DNA of 64,000 nucleotides, from contig CP064987.1 of assembly GCA_016699835.1 (NCBI GenBank), positions 1,674,001 through 1,738,000 of the forward strand, given 5' to 3'. The position numbers were made by a program, and so were the translations under genes. Origin of the DNA: Phycisphaerales bacterium. GTDB taxonomy: Bacteria; Planctomycetota; Phycisphaerae; Phycisphaerales; UBA1924. Under the pieces are notes generated by a model. That model was not told where the DNA came from. It was given only the letters and a program-made list of their open reading frames with translations, and made no database searches. Below are positions 24,601 through 32,022 of this stretch, in pieces (position 1 is the first letter of the stretch; each line of letters opens with the position of its first letter).

Positions 24601-26011
24601 CCTCATGGACCACGCTCGCGTCCGCACGTCTCGCTGCCCCACCCCAGGGCAGGAGGCCCGTGCTCCCCAGCAGTCGCATCCACCGCATCTCGCCGCTGTA
24701 CAGGTCCAGCCCGACCATGTACAGGCTTCCCACGCGCGTGCTCACCGACGCCGATTTGCTCAGCGCCACCACCACCGTGTCGCCATCGATCACGGCAGGC
24801 CCGCGCACGCTCCCCGTGTTCAGACTTGGGTCCAGCCACGCCGCGTCCACCGACCACAGCACGCGCCCCGTGGCGGCATCGAGCGCGTGCACGCGCGGAT
24901 CGCCGCTGCGAAACCCACCCCGCGCGAAACCCGTCGTCCCCACCACCACCCCGCCGCGCGCCGTTCCCGAGAACGCCACCGTCGCCGGGTCCTCGATCGT
25001 GTCGCGGAAGGAGCGATAGATGTTGTCCATCGAATTGGACTTCGGCCCGCCCCACTCGGGCCGCGTCTCCCAGCGGACCGCCAGCGTCTCGCGGTCCAGA
25101 GCCTTGAATGTCTCCCCGTCGTTGACATAGACAACGTTCCCAACAACGACCGGGAGCACGATCGATCGCCGCCACGGGTCGGCCTCGGGAATCGCATCAA
25201 AGGCCGGCGCGTTCGAGGCCAACGAAACCGCCTCGAGCGGCTCGGGGGAGACCCGCGACACGTCCACCGCCGCCTGCGAGCCATACACCGTCACCGGCCG
25301 GGGCAGTTCCGGAAGCACCGTCGCCCGATCGGGAATCTCGACAACCTTGCCCAGGCGCTGCGCGTCGCCCGCGAAGCGCGTGGCCAACTGGAGTGTCCGA
25401 TCATCACGCAGATACCGCGCCAGAAGCGCAGCGACGCGCGCGCTCGCCTCGGCATCCGTCGCCGACGCCAATCGGTCCGGGTGCCGATCGAGCGATTCCA
25501 GAATCCTTGCCGCGGCATGGAACCGGGCGTGTTCGATGTTGGCCTGGGCGAGTCGCAACGCCGCTGTCAATCCCGCCGGCGTCAAGAGATACGAACGCTC
25601 GACCGTTTCCAGATCGCCGCGCTTCAGCAACTCCTCTGCCGCCACGCTCTGGGCGGCGCGATATCGCTCCAGGAGCGCCGGCTGCGTGAGCAGCACCTCG
25701 TGCACGCGCGCGCGCACCGGCAGCATCAGGTCCGTCTCCCCTTCGGCCTCGATCATCCGGTCGCCCTCGGTGTCGAGGAGCGACTGTACGTTCCGCACGG
25801 CCTCGCCCCACACCTGGGCCGCCGCCAACTCCTGCAAACGCGCCAGGCTCTCGCGGGCCAGCACCGAGTCATCCGGATACGCGATGATGACCTGGTCGTC
25901 CTCGGGCATCCCGCCCACAAACTGGGCTTGCGCCGACGATGACGGGCCCACGACCGAGAACACCGTGGCCAAAGTCGTGAAAATCGCCTTGATGTCCAGA
26001 CCGCGTCTCAT
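21647..26011 (-). CDS. Very large secreted PQQ-like beta-propeller protein with helical repeats
   Basis: 1,454 residues beginning MRRGLDIKAIFTTLATVFSV, with a signal peptide ending SAQAQ. Residues 40-260 look helical/TPR-like. Two sets of PQQ/BamB-type propeller repeats follow (GDTVVVALSKSASVSTRVG, ALDAATGRVLWSVDAAW, YSGEMRWMRLLG, then near the end DATTGRLGEIWTRP, IDNATGKTSWRSPAFG, DAERGEVLWKRLLDM), separated by a helical tetratricopeptide-like region around 750-1000. BamB-like propellers are scaffolds for outer-membrane assembly or protein-protein contact; no catalytic residues are evident. It converges with rpiB with only 6 bp between stops. The role is inferred from architecture only. Confidence 0.78.
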   Translation of the reverse strand: MRRGLDIKAIFTTLATVFSVVGPSSSAQAQFVGGMPEDDQVIIAYPDDSVLARESLARLQELAAAQVWGEAVRNVQSLLDTEGDRMIEAEGETDLMLPVRARVHEVLLTQPALLERYRAAQSVAAEELLKRGDLETVERSYLLTPAGLTAALRLAQANIEHARFHAAARILESLDRHPDRLASATDAEASARVAALLARYLRDDRTLQLATRFAGDAQRLGKVVEIPDRATVLPELPRPVTVYGSQAAVDVSRVSPEPLEAVSLASNAPAFDAIPEADPWRRSIVLPVVVGNVVYVNDGETFKALDRETLAVRWETRPEWGGPKSNSMDNIYRSFRDTIEDPATVAFSGTARGGVVVGTTGFARGGFRSGDPRVHALDAATGRVLWSVDAAWLDPSLNTGSVRGPAVIDGDTVVVALSKSASVSTRVGSLYMVGLDLYSGEMRWMRLLGSTGLLPWGGAARRADASVVHEGVVYRADDFGLIGAYETTNGRPLWVRRMNAKRPRRTMMAQRVAADPAFSAVVPVIVGGDLFILEPGDAKVLRIDARTGERSGARDASAFNSPVYLLSCGSTLIGVGRSRLAFVDTSDFVNGTIRLSPSIGDPQTSVRDQTILGRVVAAGSRVLVPIASGFSLVDPQDPASVEGVAMEGSGNTICVGGQVIAADSASLRTYAPWERARESLLARIASAPDDATLTMTFVQLAHRAGHTDEIGEMLDRTLARIEPWSADSTGVRSRLFTLLHGIVRDLREAALPAETGAAHPARRASASIETIERVESAMSRCAETSAQRATMFMEIGHLHEARQEDQRALRAYQEIFADAQMSSVVPLPPPMEPGETLDAAGEMERTARDTRSQALSRTEEILRRRGIVDYKAFDMEASAMLALGAEADERTLEDVARRYPFATSSIEAWRSVGRIRGERGDAGGSSRALASGVRTARARAAAGDADVHGVLVQDTLALVSALEGMGRTSEAYRTLRGVVEWTTPEQEAPIRSRLGELRATLELTSGRATIGMSIDPAGEPQVLTGWEVMEPLTPAGPGTPTDVVMMQSPATRRVALFGVDATTGRLGEIWTRPFESLPPSTLAVNLDRTYLFWSSADGGLVEAIDNATGKTSWRSPAFGAVFGPDQPARFPATTQLQTPASGDVRFGDLVVALDDQTVILVERGGRAAAFDAERGEVLWKRLLDMQQVFDVAGGGTQVMIAGATVVSAERVRRPDDTSLVPLILVLDKRTGTTTLSFGGSNAEQTRELGQYVRWVRATRDARFVVGVNDAMLLIEPGQSDPVWVTRPLGLVVPALAAIGNGNVVVLDDTRTPWVYSLKDGSPAPGRVDPGGNGLTYPLRLARVASGVVIGSTSGFMTIDATGTRIGADGLPRDTFALPPVVGENAVVGVSALERRSPQATGGEVVTVYVMEPSTGRVVDRRQVELAGEPRSVAMVDGHVVLSIDNASVVLGTRP

Positions 26012-26118
26012 GAACTTCTCCGGGCATGCCGCCTGTGGCGGCCGGGAGGACGACCAAACCAACTCTACGAGCATCCCGGCTCGTGTCCCGCCCCCCCGCA
26101 ACCGATGTATCGACTCGC

Positions 26119-26562
26119 ATGGATCGCGTCTGTGCCGAACCTGCCCGGATTCCCTTCCTCCAGCGCCTCACCCGCGGCAGCACGCCTGGAGCGCGCCTGT
26201 GTGTCCTGCTCCTGGCCTTGAGCACGATTCTCGGACTCATCGACCTGGAACTCACGCTCCATTACGCCACCTCGGTGGGCCTGGCCGAATCCAACCCTCT
26301 GGCACGACTGGTCATGAGCCAGAACTCGCCGGTGTTGTTGACTCTGTTCAAGGTCTGTACGATGGGGACGGGGATCCTGATCCTGTACGCGTTGCGCGCG
26401 CGTCGAGTCGCCCAGTACACCTCGGTCGCCGTCTTCCTCGTGATGGCGAGCCTGGTCGTTCGCTGGGGGCTGTACGCGTCGGAACTCCCGACGATGGACA
26501 TGCCCGGCTCTGGGCCTATGGCGGCGGATGACCCGCGCTGGGTGCTGATGACCGTTGAATGA
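26119..26562 (+). CDS. Small membrane protein of unknown function (DUF5658-like)
   Basis: 147 residues from MDRVCAEPARIPFLQRL with three or four hydrophobic helices: LCVLLLALSTILGLIDLELT, SPVLLTLFKVCTMGTGILIL and YTSVAVFLVMASLVVRWGLY. The LSTILGLIDLELTLHYAT and ESNPLAR segments are reminiscent of DUF5658 membrane proteins, which typically contain a D-x-x-x-T and E-x-N-P pattern. No function is known to me. The stop overlaps the following lipoprotein frame's region closely (31 bp gap), so they are probably co-transcribed. Confidence 0.6.
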   Translation: MDRVCAEPARIPFLQRLTRGSTPGARLCVLLLALSTILGLIDLELTLHYATSVGLAESNPLARLVMSQNSPVLLTLFKVCTMGTGILILYALRARRVAQYTSVAVFLVMASLVVRWGLYASELPTMDMPGSGPMAADDPRWVLMTVE

Positions 26563-26593
26563 GCCGGGACTCTCGCGCGGGGTACACTCGCCC

Positions 26594-27127
26594 ATGCGCG
26601 CGCAGCGAAATCTCCCTGGCGTTGTTCTTGTGTCGATGGCGGTCGTGCTTGGCGGCTGCTCGGGGACGACGCCCCGCGTCTCGACGGGTCGTCTCGAACT
26701 CGGCACCCAGACCGACCAGGGTGTGGTCCTGAACCTCGTGGTCCTGGCCGAGAACCCCAATCGCGACGCCCTGCCCCTGGGCGATGTGCACTATGAGGTC
26801 GCCCTCGGCGACACGCGCGTCTTCAAGGGCACACGCTCGGCCCAGGCCACGCTCCGCCGATTCGGGCGGCACGAGATCATCCTCCCCGTCGCCCTGACGC
26901 GCGAGGAATGGGAGCGACTGGGTTCCAAGGTCGTGGCCGGCGCATCAGATGAAGCCGGCACGGCATCCGATGGCTCATCCGCCGCCAGGGCCTTGGACAT
27001 CCCCTACCGCGCGACGGGCCATGTGCAGTACACGCCGCCGGGGCCATTGGTCAGCGTGCTGGAGGACTCGGGGCTGTGGATGCCGAGTGTGGGGTTTGAT
27101 ATAGAAGGAAACAAGGGCGGCCAATAA
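26594..27127 (+). CDS. LEA14-like (water-stress domain) lipoprotein
   Basis: 177 residues starting MRAQRNLPGVVLVSMAVVLGGC, a lipoprotein signal with lipobox LGGC. The rest (VLNLVVLAENPNRDALPLGDVHYEVAL, TLRRFGRHEIILPVALT, then IPYRATGHVQYTPPGPL) matches the LEA14/WHy beta-sandwich domain, including the NPN signature. Such proteins sit in the envelope in bacteria; function is unclear. The 3' coding end (VLEDSGLWMPSVGFDIEG) recurs as fragments at 27819-27881 and 30893-31006, marking a duplication described in the findings. Base composition is normal here but falls just downstream. Confidence 0.8.
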   Translation: MRAQRNLPGVVLVSMAVVLGGCSGTTPRVSTGRLELGTQTDQGVVLNLVVLAENPNRDALPLGDVHYEVALGDTRVFKGTRSAQATLRRFGRHEIILPVALTREEWERLGSKVVAGASDEAGTASDGSSAARALDIPYRATGHVQYTPPGPLVSVLEDSGLWMPSVGFDIEGNKGGQ

Positions 27128-27169
27128 CGAGAGGCCACCATCCCGGTCATGACATGACCTATTACGACA

Positions 27170-27670
27170 TTACCTTTTCAGTCCTTCCCCCTCGACCAGG
27201 GCAATTGAATCGGGTCGATCTCCACCAGGCCGACGAAGAAAGACCCAAGCTCTGAGTGGGTTCATGTTCCCTTCTCGCCACTTCTTCCCAGTTACGCTCA
27301 GATGTGCCGTGCGGTAGTCCGCAATTGTCCATGACGAGCCCGATTTCTCGCAGTAGTGAGGGAGGCGTATCCGTACACCGGCTCTATCTTCATCATACAA
27401 ACCAAGCGACATCGACCCGGGTGTACCAGACTCGGACAGAATACCGTCAACCACGCTCCCATTCGTCAATCGCGTCCGAATCGGAACGGCGTTCGGCAAG
27501 TTGGCCCAAGACACTTGCTCTGCCGACAGTTGCACGGACCACTCTGCGGCTTGCATATCGTACACAACACAACACGGGGGCTGGTACATCTTTGACTCAT
27601 ATGAACTACAGCTGAGCATTGTTGCAAATAGAACACACACCAATAGACGTCGCAACGTGCCAGCATTCAT
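27170..27670 (-). CDS. Small lipoprotein, paralogue A (unknown function)
   Basis: About 166 residues from MNAGTLRRLLVCVLFATMLSC, a lipoprotein-type signal. The body (AEWSVQLSAEQVSWANLPNA, then TRLTNGSVVDGI and HYCEKSGSSWTIADYRTAHL) aligns along its whole length with the product at 27943-28461 (GEWSVHVDDEVISMAELPHV, RLTNGTVYDGI, RYCEYIGSSWKITEYRSAYI), so the two are paralogues. I recognise no domain. A longer frame opens at 27697 or 27718. The surrounding DNA is clearly lower in GC than the rest of the window. It ends 43 bp after the LEA14-like stop, tail to tail. Confidence 0.6.
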   Translation of the reverse strand: MNAGTLRRLLVCVLFATMLSCSSYESKMYQPPCCVVYDMQAAEWSVQLSAEQVSWANLPNAVPIRTRLTNGSVVDGILSESGTPGSMSLGLYDEDRAGVRIRLPHYCEKSGSSWTIADYRTAHLSVTGKKWREGNMNPLRAWVFLRRPGGDRPDSIALVEGEGLKR

Positions 27671-27755
27671 CAACGCATTGGAGTAGGTATTGTTCATACG
27701 GCGACCCCATGTCCACATGCGAATCCTGCGGATCTGGATAACGCACTATGGAACA

Positions 27756-27821
27756 TCAGCACCCCACACCAAAGTGGTCAAGGTAGAACAGATAGTCATC
27801 GATCGCAACTCCCCCATCAGG
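27756..27821 (-). pseudogene. Remnant of a GC-type dockerin C-terminus
   Basis: The minus strand reads PDGGVAIDDYLFYLDHFGVGC followed by TGA, the same C-terminal signature as the intact protease at 28595 (PDGGVTVDDFLFYLSRFTSGC). No coding sequence of the same kind precedes it: immediately upstream the DNA becomes the reverse strand of a LEA14-like 3' end. It is therefore a truncated copy of a dockerin-protein gene. Confidence 0.75.
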
Positions 27822-27881
27822 CTGTGGATGCCAAGCGTGGAGCTTGAGATGGGGGGACACCAAGTGCACAATGCGCAGTAG
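27819..27881 (+). pseudogene. LEA14-like 3'-end fragment, copy 2
   Basis: The plus strand reads RLWMPSVELEMGGHQVHNAQ and stops at TAG, paralleling LWMPSVGFDIEGNKGGQ at the end of the gene at 26594-27127. The rest of that gene is missing. It directly abuts the dockerin remnant on its left. Confidence 0.65.
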
Positions 27882-27942
27882 CGATATTACACATGATATC
27901 ACATACGGTTACCGATCACGCAGTATGTGTCTGTGAAACGTG

Positions 27943-28461
27943 TCATAATTGTAACTTTTCGCCTTCAATACTGCCGCTCGTTGTCGGCTTTGCCGACCCG
28001 GGACGCCGAACAGAAACGCAGGCTTCCAGCGGGACAAACTTCGCGACCTTCCACTCTTTGCCGCTAATGCTGATATAAGCACTACGATACTCAGTGATTT
28101 TCCATGACGAGCCGATATACTCGCAATATCTCGGTACTCTTATTCTTACGTTCATATTATCTGACATGTCGATTGCGATCGCCGCAGCTCCATTTGATCC
28201 CGGCTCGGGATATATGCCATCATACACAGTCCCGTTAGTTAGTCGCGATTGAATCGGAACAACATGTGGCAATTCAGCCATAGATATTACTTCATCGTCA
28301 ACGTGAACCGACCACTCTCCTGTACCCATGTCGATTTGCACGCTTGTCGGTCTTTGCACTGAATACGTGCCGTCGGAGCTACACCCGGATACGATCAGAA
28401 CAAGAGGTGTTGCACTTGCCACGCATCCACAATACAGTCGCCTCGGGTGCGATTTCAACAT
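27943..28461 (-). CDS. Small lipoprotein, paralogue B (unknown function)
   Basis: 172 residues from MLKSHPRRLYCGCVASATPL with a lipobox VSGC. It is the paralogue of the product at 27170-27670, with the shared WSV...LP-x-x-VPI-x-x-RLTNG-x-x-DGI and YCE-x-x-GSSW-x-I-x-x-YR-x-A blocks. The start is supported by AGGAG placed 6 nt before the ATG; a TTG two codons earlier is less likely. Lower GC than the flanks. The two copies differ at many positions, so the duplication is not recent. Function unknown. Confidence 0.65.
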   Translation of the reverse strand: MLKSHPRRLYCGCVASATPLVLIVSGCSSDGTYSVQRPTSVQIDMGTGEWSVHVDDEVISMAELPHVVPIQSRLTNGTVYDGIYPEPGSNGAAAIAIDMSDNMNVRIRVPRYCEYIGSSWKITEYRSAYISISGKEWKVAKFVPLEACVSVRRPGSAKPTTSGSIEGEKLQL

Positions 28462-28594
28462 TCTCAACTCCTACCTGCTCAATGCGCCAGAGCCGATCCG
28501 CAAACCGTGGCTTTGCGTGTGTATTTACAAGCGGACTGGAACGTTTACGGATGGCGTCCATTGTCCGCGAAACACTAGTTTGTCTTGACTGTAA

Positions 28595-30574
28595 TCAGCA
28601 GCCAGACGTGAACCGGCTAAGGTAGAATAAAAAATCGTCAACCGTGACCCCGCCGTCAGGAACTCCCTGGCCGGAGCCATCGTCCAGGTCTGCCTCTGAT
28701 AATCCAGCCATGTATATAGTGTTATAATAGAGCAAATCATCGATCAGTACCCCGCCATCGGGGACGCCCGTCCCTGAGCCGTCGTCGACATCGGCCCAGC
28801 ACGCCACGCTATACTGTCGTTCAACAGTGGCGAATCCCCTCGTATTGTTTGAGAACTGGCGCCACAGATACACATGGCCTGGCGTAAATGTGCTCTGTGT
28901 TACTACGTAAGTTGTCTCTGTGATTGACAACTGTGAATGCACCACAACGGGATCACTGGTGCCACTCTGCCCCAAGTCCAAGAGCACCACGCCGTAACTA
29001 ACAGCGCCAAACGCTGGCTGCCACTCAAACAAAACATCGCCAGGACGTAACATCGCGCCTTGGCCTGGTGTTACAGGTATCACAGGCGCCGCTGGTGGTT
29101 GTACATTGCTCTGGAGGATATTGAATCCCATAATGTCGAACGCGCGTATATCAGACTCTTGAAGATACGCTCCATTCACCAGAAGGCTCTCACCACTTGC
29201 CAAGCCGGGCCTCATGATCCCAATGGGCGCACTGCCAGCATCTCGCCAGTGTGCTGCGCCATTTCCGTCCCCTTCTGTCACCGCACCCCGTGATACAAAG
29301 TACTGATATTGAGTCGTACCGAATCCTGTCACGCCCACTGCATCTTCTGACGGACGCAACTCTCGAGGGGTTGTTTCAAACGTGCTTGCACCAATTGGTG
29401 CGAGCGTCGCCGGCATTCGAAAGATGTCCCAGTTCGAAATGAAGTTATAGAACGAGTCTTGCGCCGGCTCGAGCTCCGACCAAAACCCGAGCCCATGTCC
29501 CAACTCGTGTACTATTGCGCCAACAAAGTCGTATTCCTCATTTGAAATACCTGGTCCAATCCGCTCGTCTAGCCTCCATCGTCTCCTAGGTCCCTGTGGC
29601 ATATGCTCGTTGATCGGCCTGAGAGTATTGTTGATTTCAATATGTATTGGATCGTTTGAAGCCGAACCGTACCATTTCTTGAGAAGTGGAACACTCAAAC
29701 ATATTGACGATGTTTGAGTACTGCCATTCGCGCCCCATCGATATGGTACTGTTGGCCCCATCGGCAACGTGTCAATGATGTTTGTTTCAAAGGTCTCATC
29801 GTCGAAGAATGAGTCTGCGACAAACTGAATCCTGACTCCTGTCAGCCCGCTCCACGGACGAAAGTCTCTTACGAGATTTGATGTTTGCATCAAGACATTT
29901 TCATCGAGGGTCGCCCAGCGGATTTGCACAGTGACCTGAAAATCCTCACTCATCAGAATTGAGCGGTACACATCCAGGGCCCGCTCGATCGCGGCGATAA
30001 CTTCTGCATCATGACCAACAAACTCCGCGGGCGCGAACTGCGAGTTGTAATCGACTGTGAAACTTGGTGCGCGTGGTGTGATCTGACGCTTGAGCGGTTC
30101 GAGCATGTCGAGCGAACGGTCGCGGGCGACCATCAGTCTCGCATCCTCGCCTCCAGCGATCTCGACGCAGTCGCCGGGCATCACCACGCCGTCCACCATG
30201 CCCCACACCATGTCGTCGATCGACCATACGCCGTCGGGCGAGATCACCACCATCGCGGGGCACCAGAGACGTGGCGATCTGTTCGGAGCGCTAGCAGTGT
30301 TGCAGAAACGGATGCCCTGATGGACAGCGCCGTCTGCTTCCTTTGAATACACCGGGATGGCATCCGGCAGTCTCTCGCGCAGCACTTCCAGAGTTGTCGG
30401 CACGATTTCGCGTAGCACGAGTTCGGACTTGCCCGTGGCACGATCGAAGAGAATCGACTCGGGAACTGTGGTGATGGCCGACAACCCTCCCGAACTCCTC
30501 TCCGGGCCAGTATCTTGGGCTTTCGTCACGTCATGCATGAGCATCCCGAGTCCGGCCACGAGAATGACCGGCAT
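28595..30574 (-). CDS. Secreted metzincin-type metalloprotease with GC-type dockerin end
   Basis: About 659 residues. The zinc motif HELGHGLGFWS (first His about residue 356) fits a HExxHxxGF metzincin; a Met-turn is not assigned. The downstream ALRIPFD-like segment DIRAFDIMGFNIL matches planctomycete secreted metalloproteases. A fibronectin-like domain follows (PVTPGQGAMLRPGDVLFEWQ), then two GC-dockerin repeats (DDGSGTGVPDGGVLIDDLLYY and DDGSGQGVPDGGVTVDDFLFY) ending SGC, presumed to anchor or sort the protein. The ATG at 30572-30574 gives a signal-like start MPVILVAGLGMLMHDVTKAQ without a basic n-region or Shine-Dalgarno; frames open upstream at 30742 and 30793 through an octanucleotide repeat, so the start is uncertain. 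Confidence 0.75.
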   Translation of the reverse strand: MPVILVAGLGMLMHDVTKAQDTGPERSSGGLSAITTVPESILFDRATGKSELVLREIVPTTLEVLRERLPDAIPVYSKEADGAVHQGIRFCNTASAPNRSPRLWCPAMVVISPDGVWSIDDMVWGMVDGVVMPGDCVEIAGGEDARLMVARDRSLDMLEPLKRQITPRAPSFTVDYNSQFAPAEFVGHDAEVIAAIERALDVYRSILMSEDFQVTVQIRWATLDENVLMQTSNLVRDFRPWSGLTGVRIQFVADSFFDDETFETNIIDTLPMGPTVPYRWGANGSTQTSSICLSVPLLKKWYGSASNDPIHIEINNTLRPINEHMPQGPRRRWRLDERIGPGISNEEYDFVGAIVHELGHGLGFWSELEPAQDSFYNFISNWDIFRMPATLAPIGASTFETTPRELRPSEDAVGVTGFGTTQYQYFVSRGAVTEGDGNGAAHWRDAGSAPIGIMRPGLASGESLLVNGAYLQESDIRAFDIMGFNILQSNVQPPAAPVIPVTPGQGAMLRPGDVLFEWQPAFGAVSYGVVLLDLGQSGTSDPVVVHSQLSITETTYVVTQSTFTPGHVYLWRQFSNNTRGFATVERQYSVACWADVDDGSGTGVPDGGVLIDDLLYYNTIYMAGLSEADLDDGSGQGVPDGGVTVDDFLFYLSRFTSGC

Positions 30575-30579
30575 GTTTC

Positions 30580-30727
30580 GGGTGTGCGGGTGTGCGGGTG
30601 TGCGGGTGTGCGGGTGTGCGGGTGTGCGGGTGTGCGGGTGTGCGGGTGTGCGGGTGTGCGGGTGTGCGGGTGTGCGGGTGTGCGGGTGTGCGGGTGTGCG
30701 GGTGTGCGGGTGTGCGGGTGTGCGGGT
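30580..30727. repeat. Octanucleotide tandem repeat (TGTGCGGG)n, about 18.5 copies
   Basis: 148 bp made of an exact 8-bp unit with no interruptions visible. On the minus strand it reads CCCGCACA repeats, which in one frame encode HTRTPAHP units. It lies immediately upstream of, or inside, the 5' end of the metalloprotease gene. Because 8 is not a multiple of 3, adding or losing one unit changes the reading frame. Confidence 0.95.
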
Positions 30728-30892
30728 AATGTTCAATGTCATCTCCAACGGTGGTGAGTGTGAGACCAGGAATCCGCAAGAATCTATATGCACATGCTGA
30801 CTTATCCATCTGATGGGGCAGCCATTTGATGCTACAAAGTCGAGACCGCCGACGCAAGTGGAAACTGGGCTTGTTGCGCAATCTATTGCGTG

Positions 30893-31006
30893 ATCTGGCC
30901 GGACACGCCGCCTGGGCCTTTGGTGAGCGTGCTGGAGGACTCGGGGTTGTGGATGCCGAGTGTGGGGTTTGAGGTGCAGGGAAGCGTTTCACAATTATTC
31001 GAGTAG
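30893..31006 (+). pseudogene. LEA14-like 3'-end fragment, copy 3
   Basis: From 30905 to 30972 the plus strand matches 27032-27099 with only about four differences in 68 bp and encodes TPPGPLVSVLEDSGLWMPSVGF, then diverges and stops at TAG within the 3' end of the kelch gene. The upstream part of the gene is absent. It defines the right border of the duplicated patch. Confidence 0.85.
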
Positions 31007-32005
31007 AACACCCGGGCCGCTCCACGAGTTTGATTCGCAGTCATAAACGAGAACTCCGTTTGGTGTTCCGTCGGAGAGGACACCGCCGATCACCACGATT
31101 TTGGTCCCCAAGACGATCGATCCAGGCATCACGAGTAGTCGCGCGGGGCATGGCTCGACCGCGTGCCACGTGTTTGTAGAAGCGTGGTAACACAGGCTTG
31201 GACCTTCGGAGAAGATGTACAAGCGATCCCCGACAGTTGCGTGCACCGAGAACTTGGCCCAGACTGGTTCCGGTGTGCGTGTCGATTCGGACCATTCCGA
31301 TCCACGTAGCACCCAATGCTGATTCAGTGGCACGAACCGCTCACCGTCGTATCCGCCGATGACGTGCAGTTCATTCATAAGGACCGCCACGATGCGGAAG
31401 TGGTCGCCCGGCTTGGCCCCTGGGATGTCGGGCACCTCGACGACGCGATTTGTTCTGGTGTCGAAGGCGACGGCCCGTCCTCGCTCGGCCGGATACCCGC
31501 CGATGACATAGATCAAAGAATCGACAGCACCCGCGCTTGTATGTGAGACAGGAAACGCATCGCCCTCGTACACACGCTCCCAGCGTGTCGCATCTCCTGT
31601 CAGACGTTCGACTCCTCCCGGTCCGATCGCGTAGACGACGCCATCCACGACCGCCGAGGCGGAGAACGTCTTTCCCATTGCGAGATCCGGGCCGCGAGTC
31701 CATTGCGGGCGACTGGCCTCAAGGTCCAGCATCCATGTCTGGCGAGTCTCACGATCGGGCGCCCCTGGGTCACCAAATCCACCGATGCAGACGAGTGTGG
31801 ACCCAACTCGCTCGATGGTGTGTCCGTGTCGTTCGCCTTGGAGTGCGGGAATCGCCACTCGATCATTCTTCGGTGTACCAACGTGTTGAGCGGACCGGCT
31901 GCATGCGGACAGGACTGTTGCAATTGCAAGGACAATCGCGCCGATCGAAATGACGACCCCACTGAAAGATCGATTCGCTTGCATCACAAGGACATATCGA
32001 CCCAT
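30995..32005 (-). CDS. Kelch-repeat lipoprotein
   Basis: 336 residues from MGRYVLVMQANRSFSG, with a hydrophobic signal and lipobox-like LSAC. Repeats of about 50 residues follow: GHTIERVGSTLVCIGGFGD, FSASAVVDGVVYAIGPGG, HTSAGAVDSLIYVIGGYPA, RIVAVLMNELHVIGGYDGE, LVMPGSIVLGTKIVVIGGVLS. These are kelch blades with the GG pair, forming a beta-propeller that usually binds protein or sugar. The start at 32003-32005 is chosen because AAGGAGG (32011-32017) lies 5 nt ahead. It ends on top of the LEA14-like fragment. Partner unknown. Confidence 0.8.
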   Translation of the reverse strand: MGRYVLVMQANRSFSGVVISIGAIVLAIATVLSACSRSAQHVGTPKNDRVAIPALQGERHGHTIERVGSTLVCIGGFGDPGAPDRETRQTWMLDLEASRPQWTRGPDLAMGKTFSASAVVDGVVYAIGPGGVERLTGDATRWERVYEGDAFPVSHTSAGAVDSLIYVIGGYPAERGRAVAFDTRTNRVVEVPDIPGAKPGDHFRIVAVLMNELHVIGGYDGERFVPLNQHWVLRGSEWSESTRTPEPVWAKFSVHATVGDRLYIFSEGPSLCYHASTNTWHAVEPCPARLLVMPGSIVLGTKIVVIGGVLSDGTPNGVLVYDCESNSWSGPGVLLE

Positions 32006-32022
32006 TCAGCCCTCCTTGTGAA

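Noticed and set aside
30580..30727. CRISPR array
   Set aside because: The 8-bp units are directly adjacent without spacers, so it is a simple tandem repeat.
27128..31006. Insertion sequence or prophage in the low-GC patch
   Set aside because: No transposase, integrase, terminal inverted repeats or phage genes are visible; duplicated gene ends explain the repeats better.
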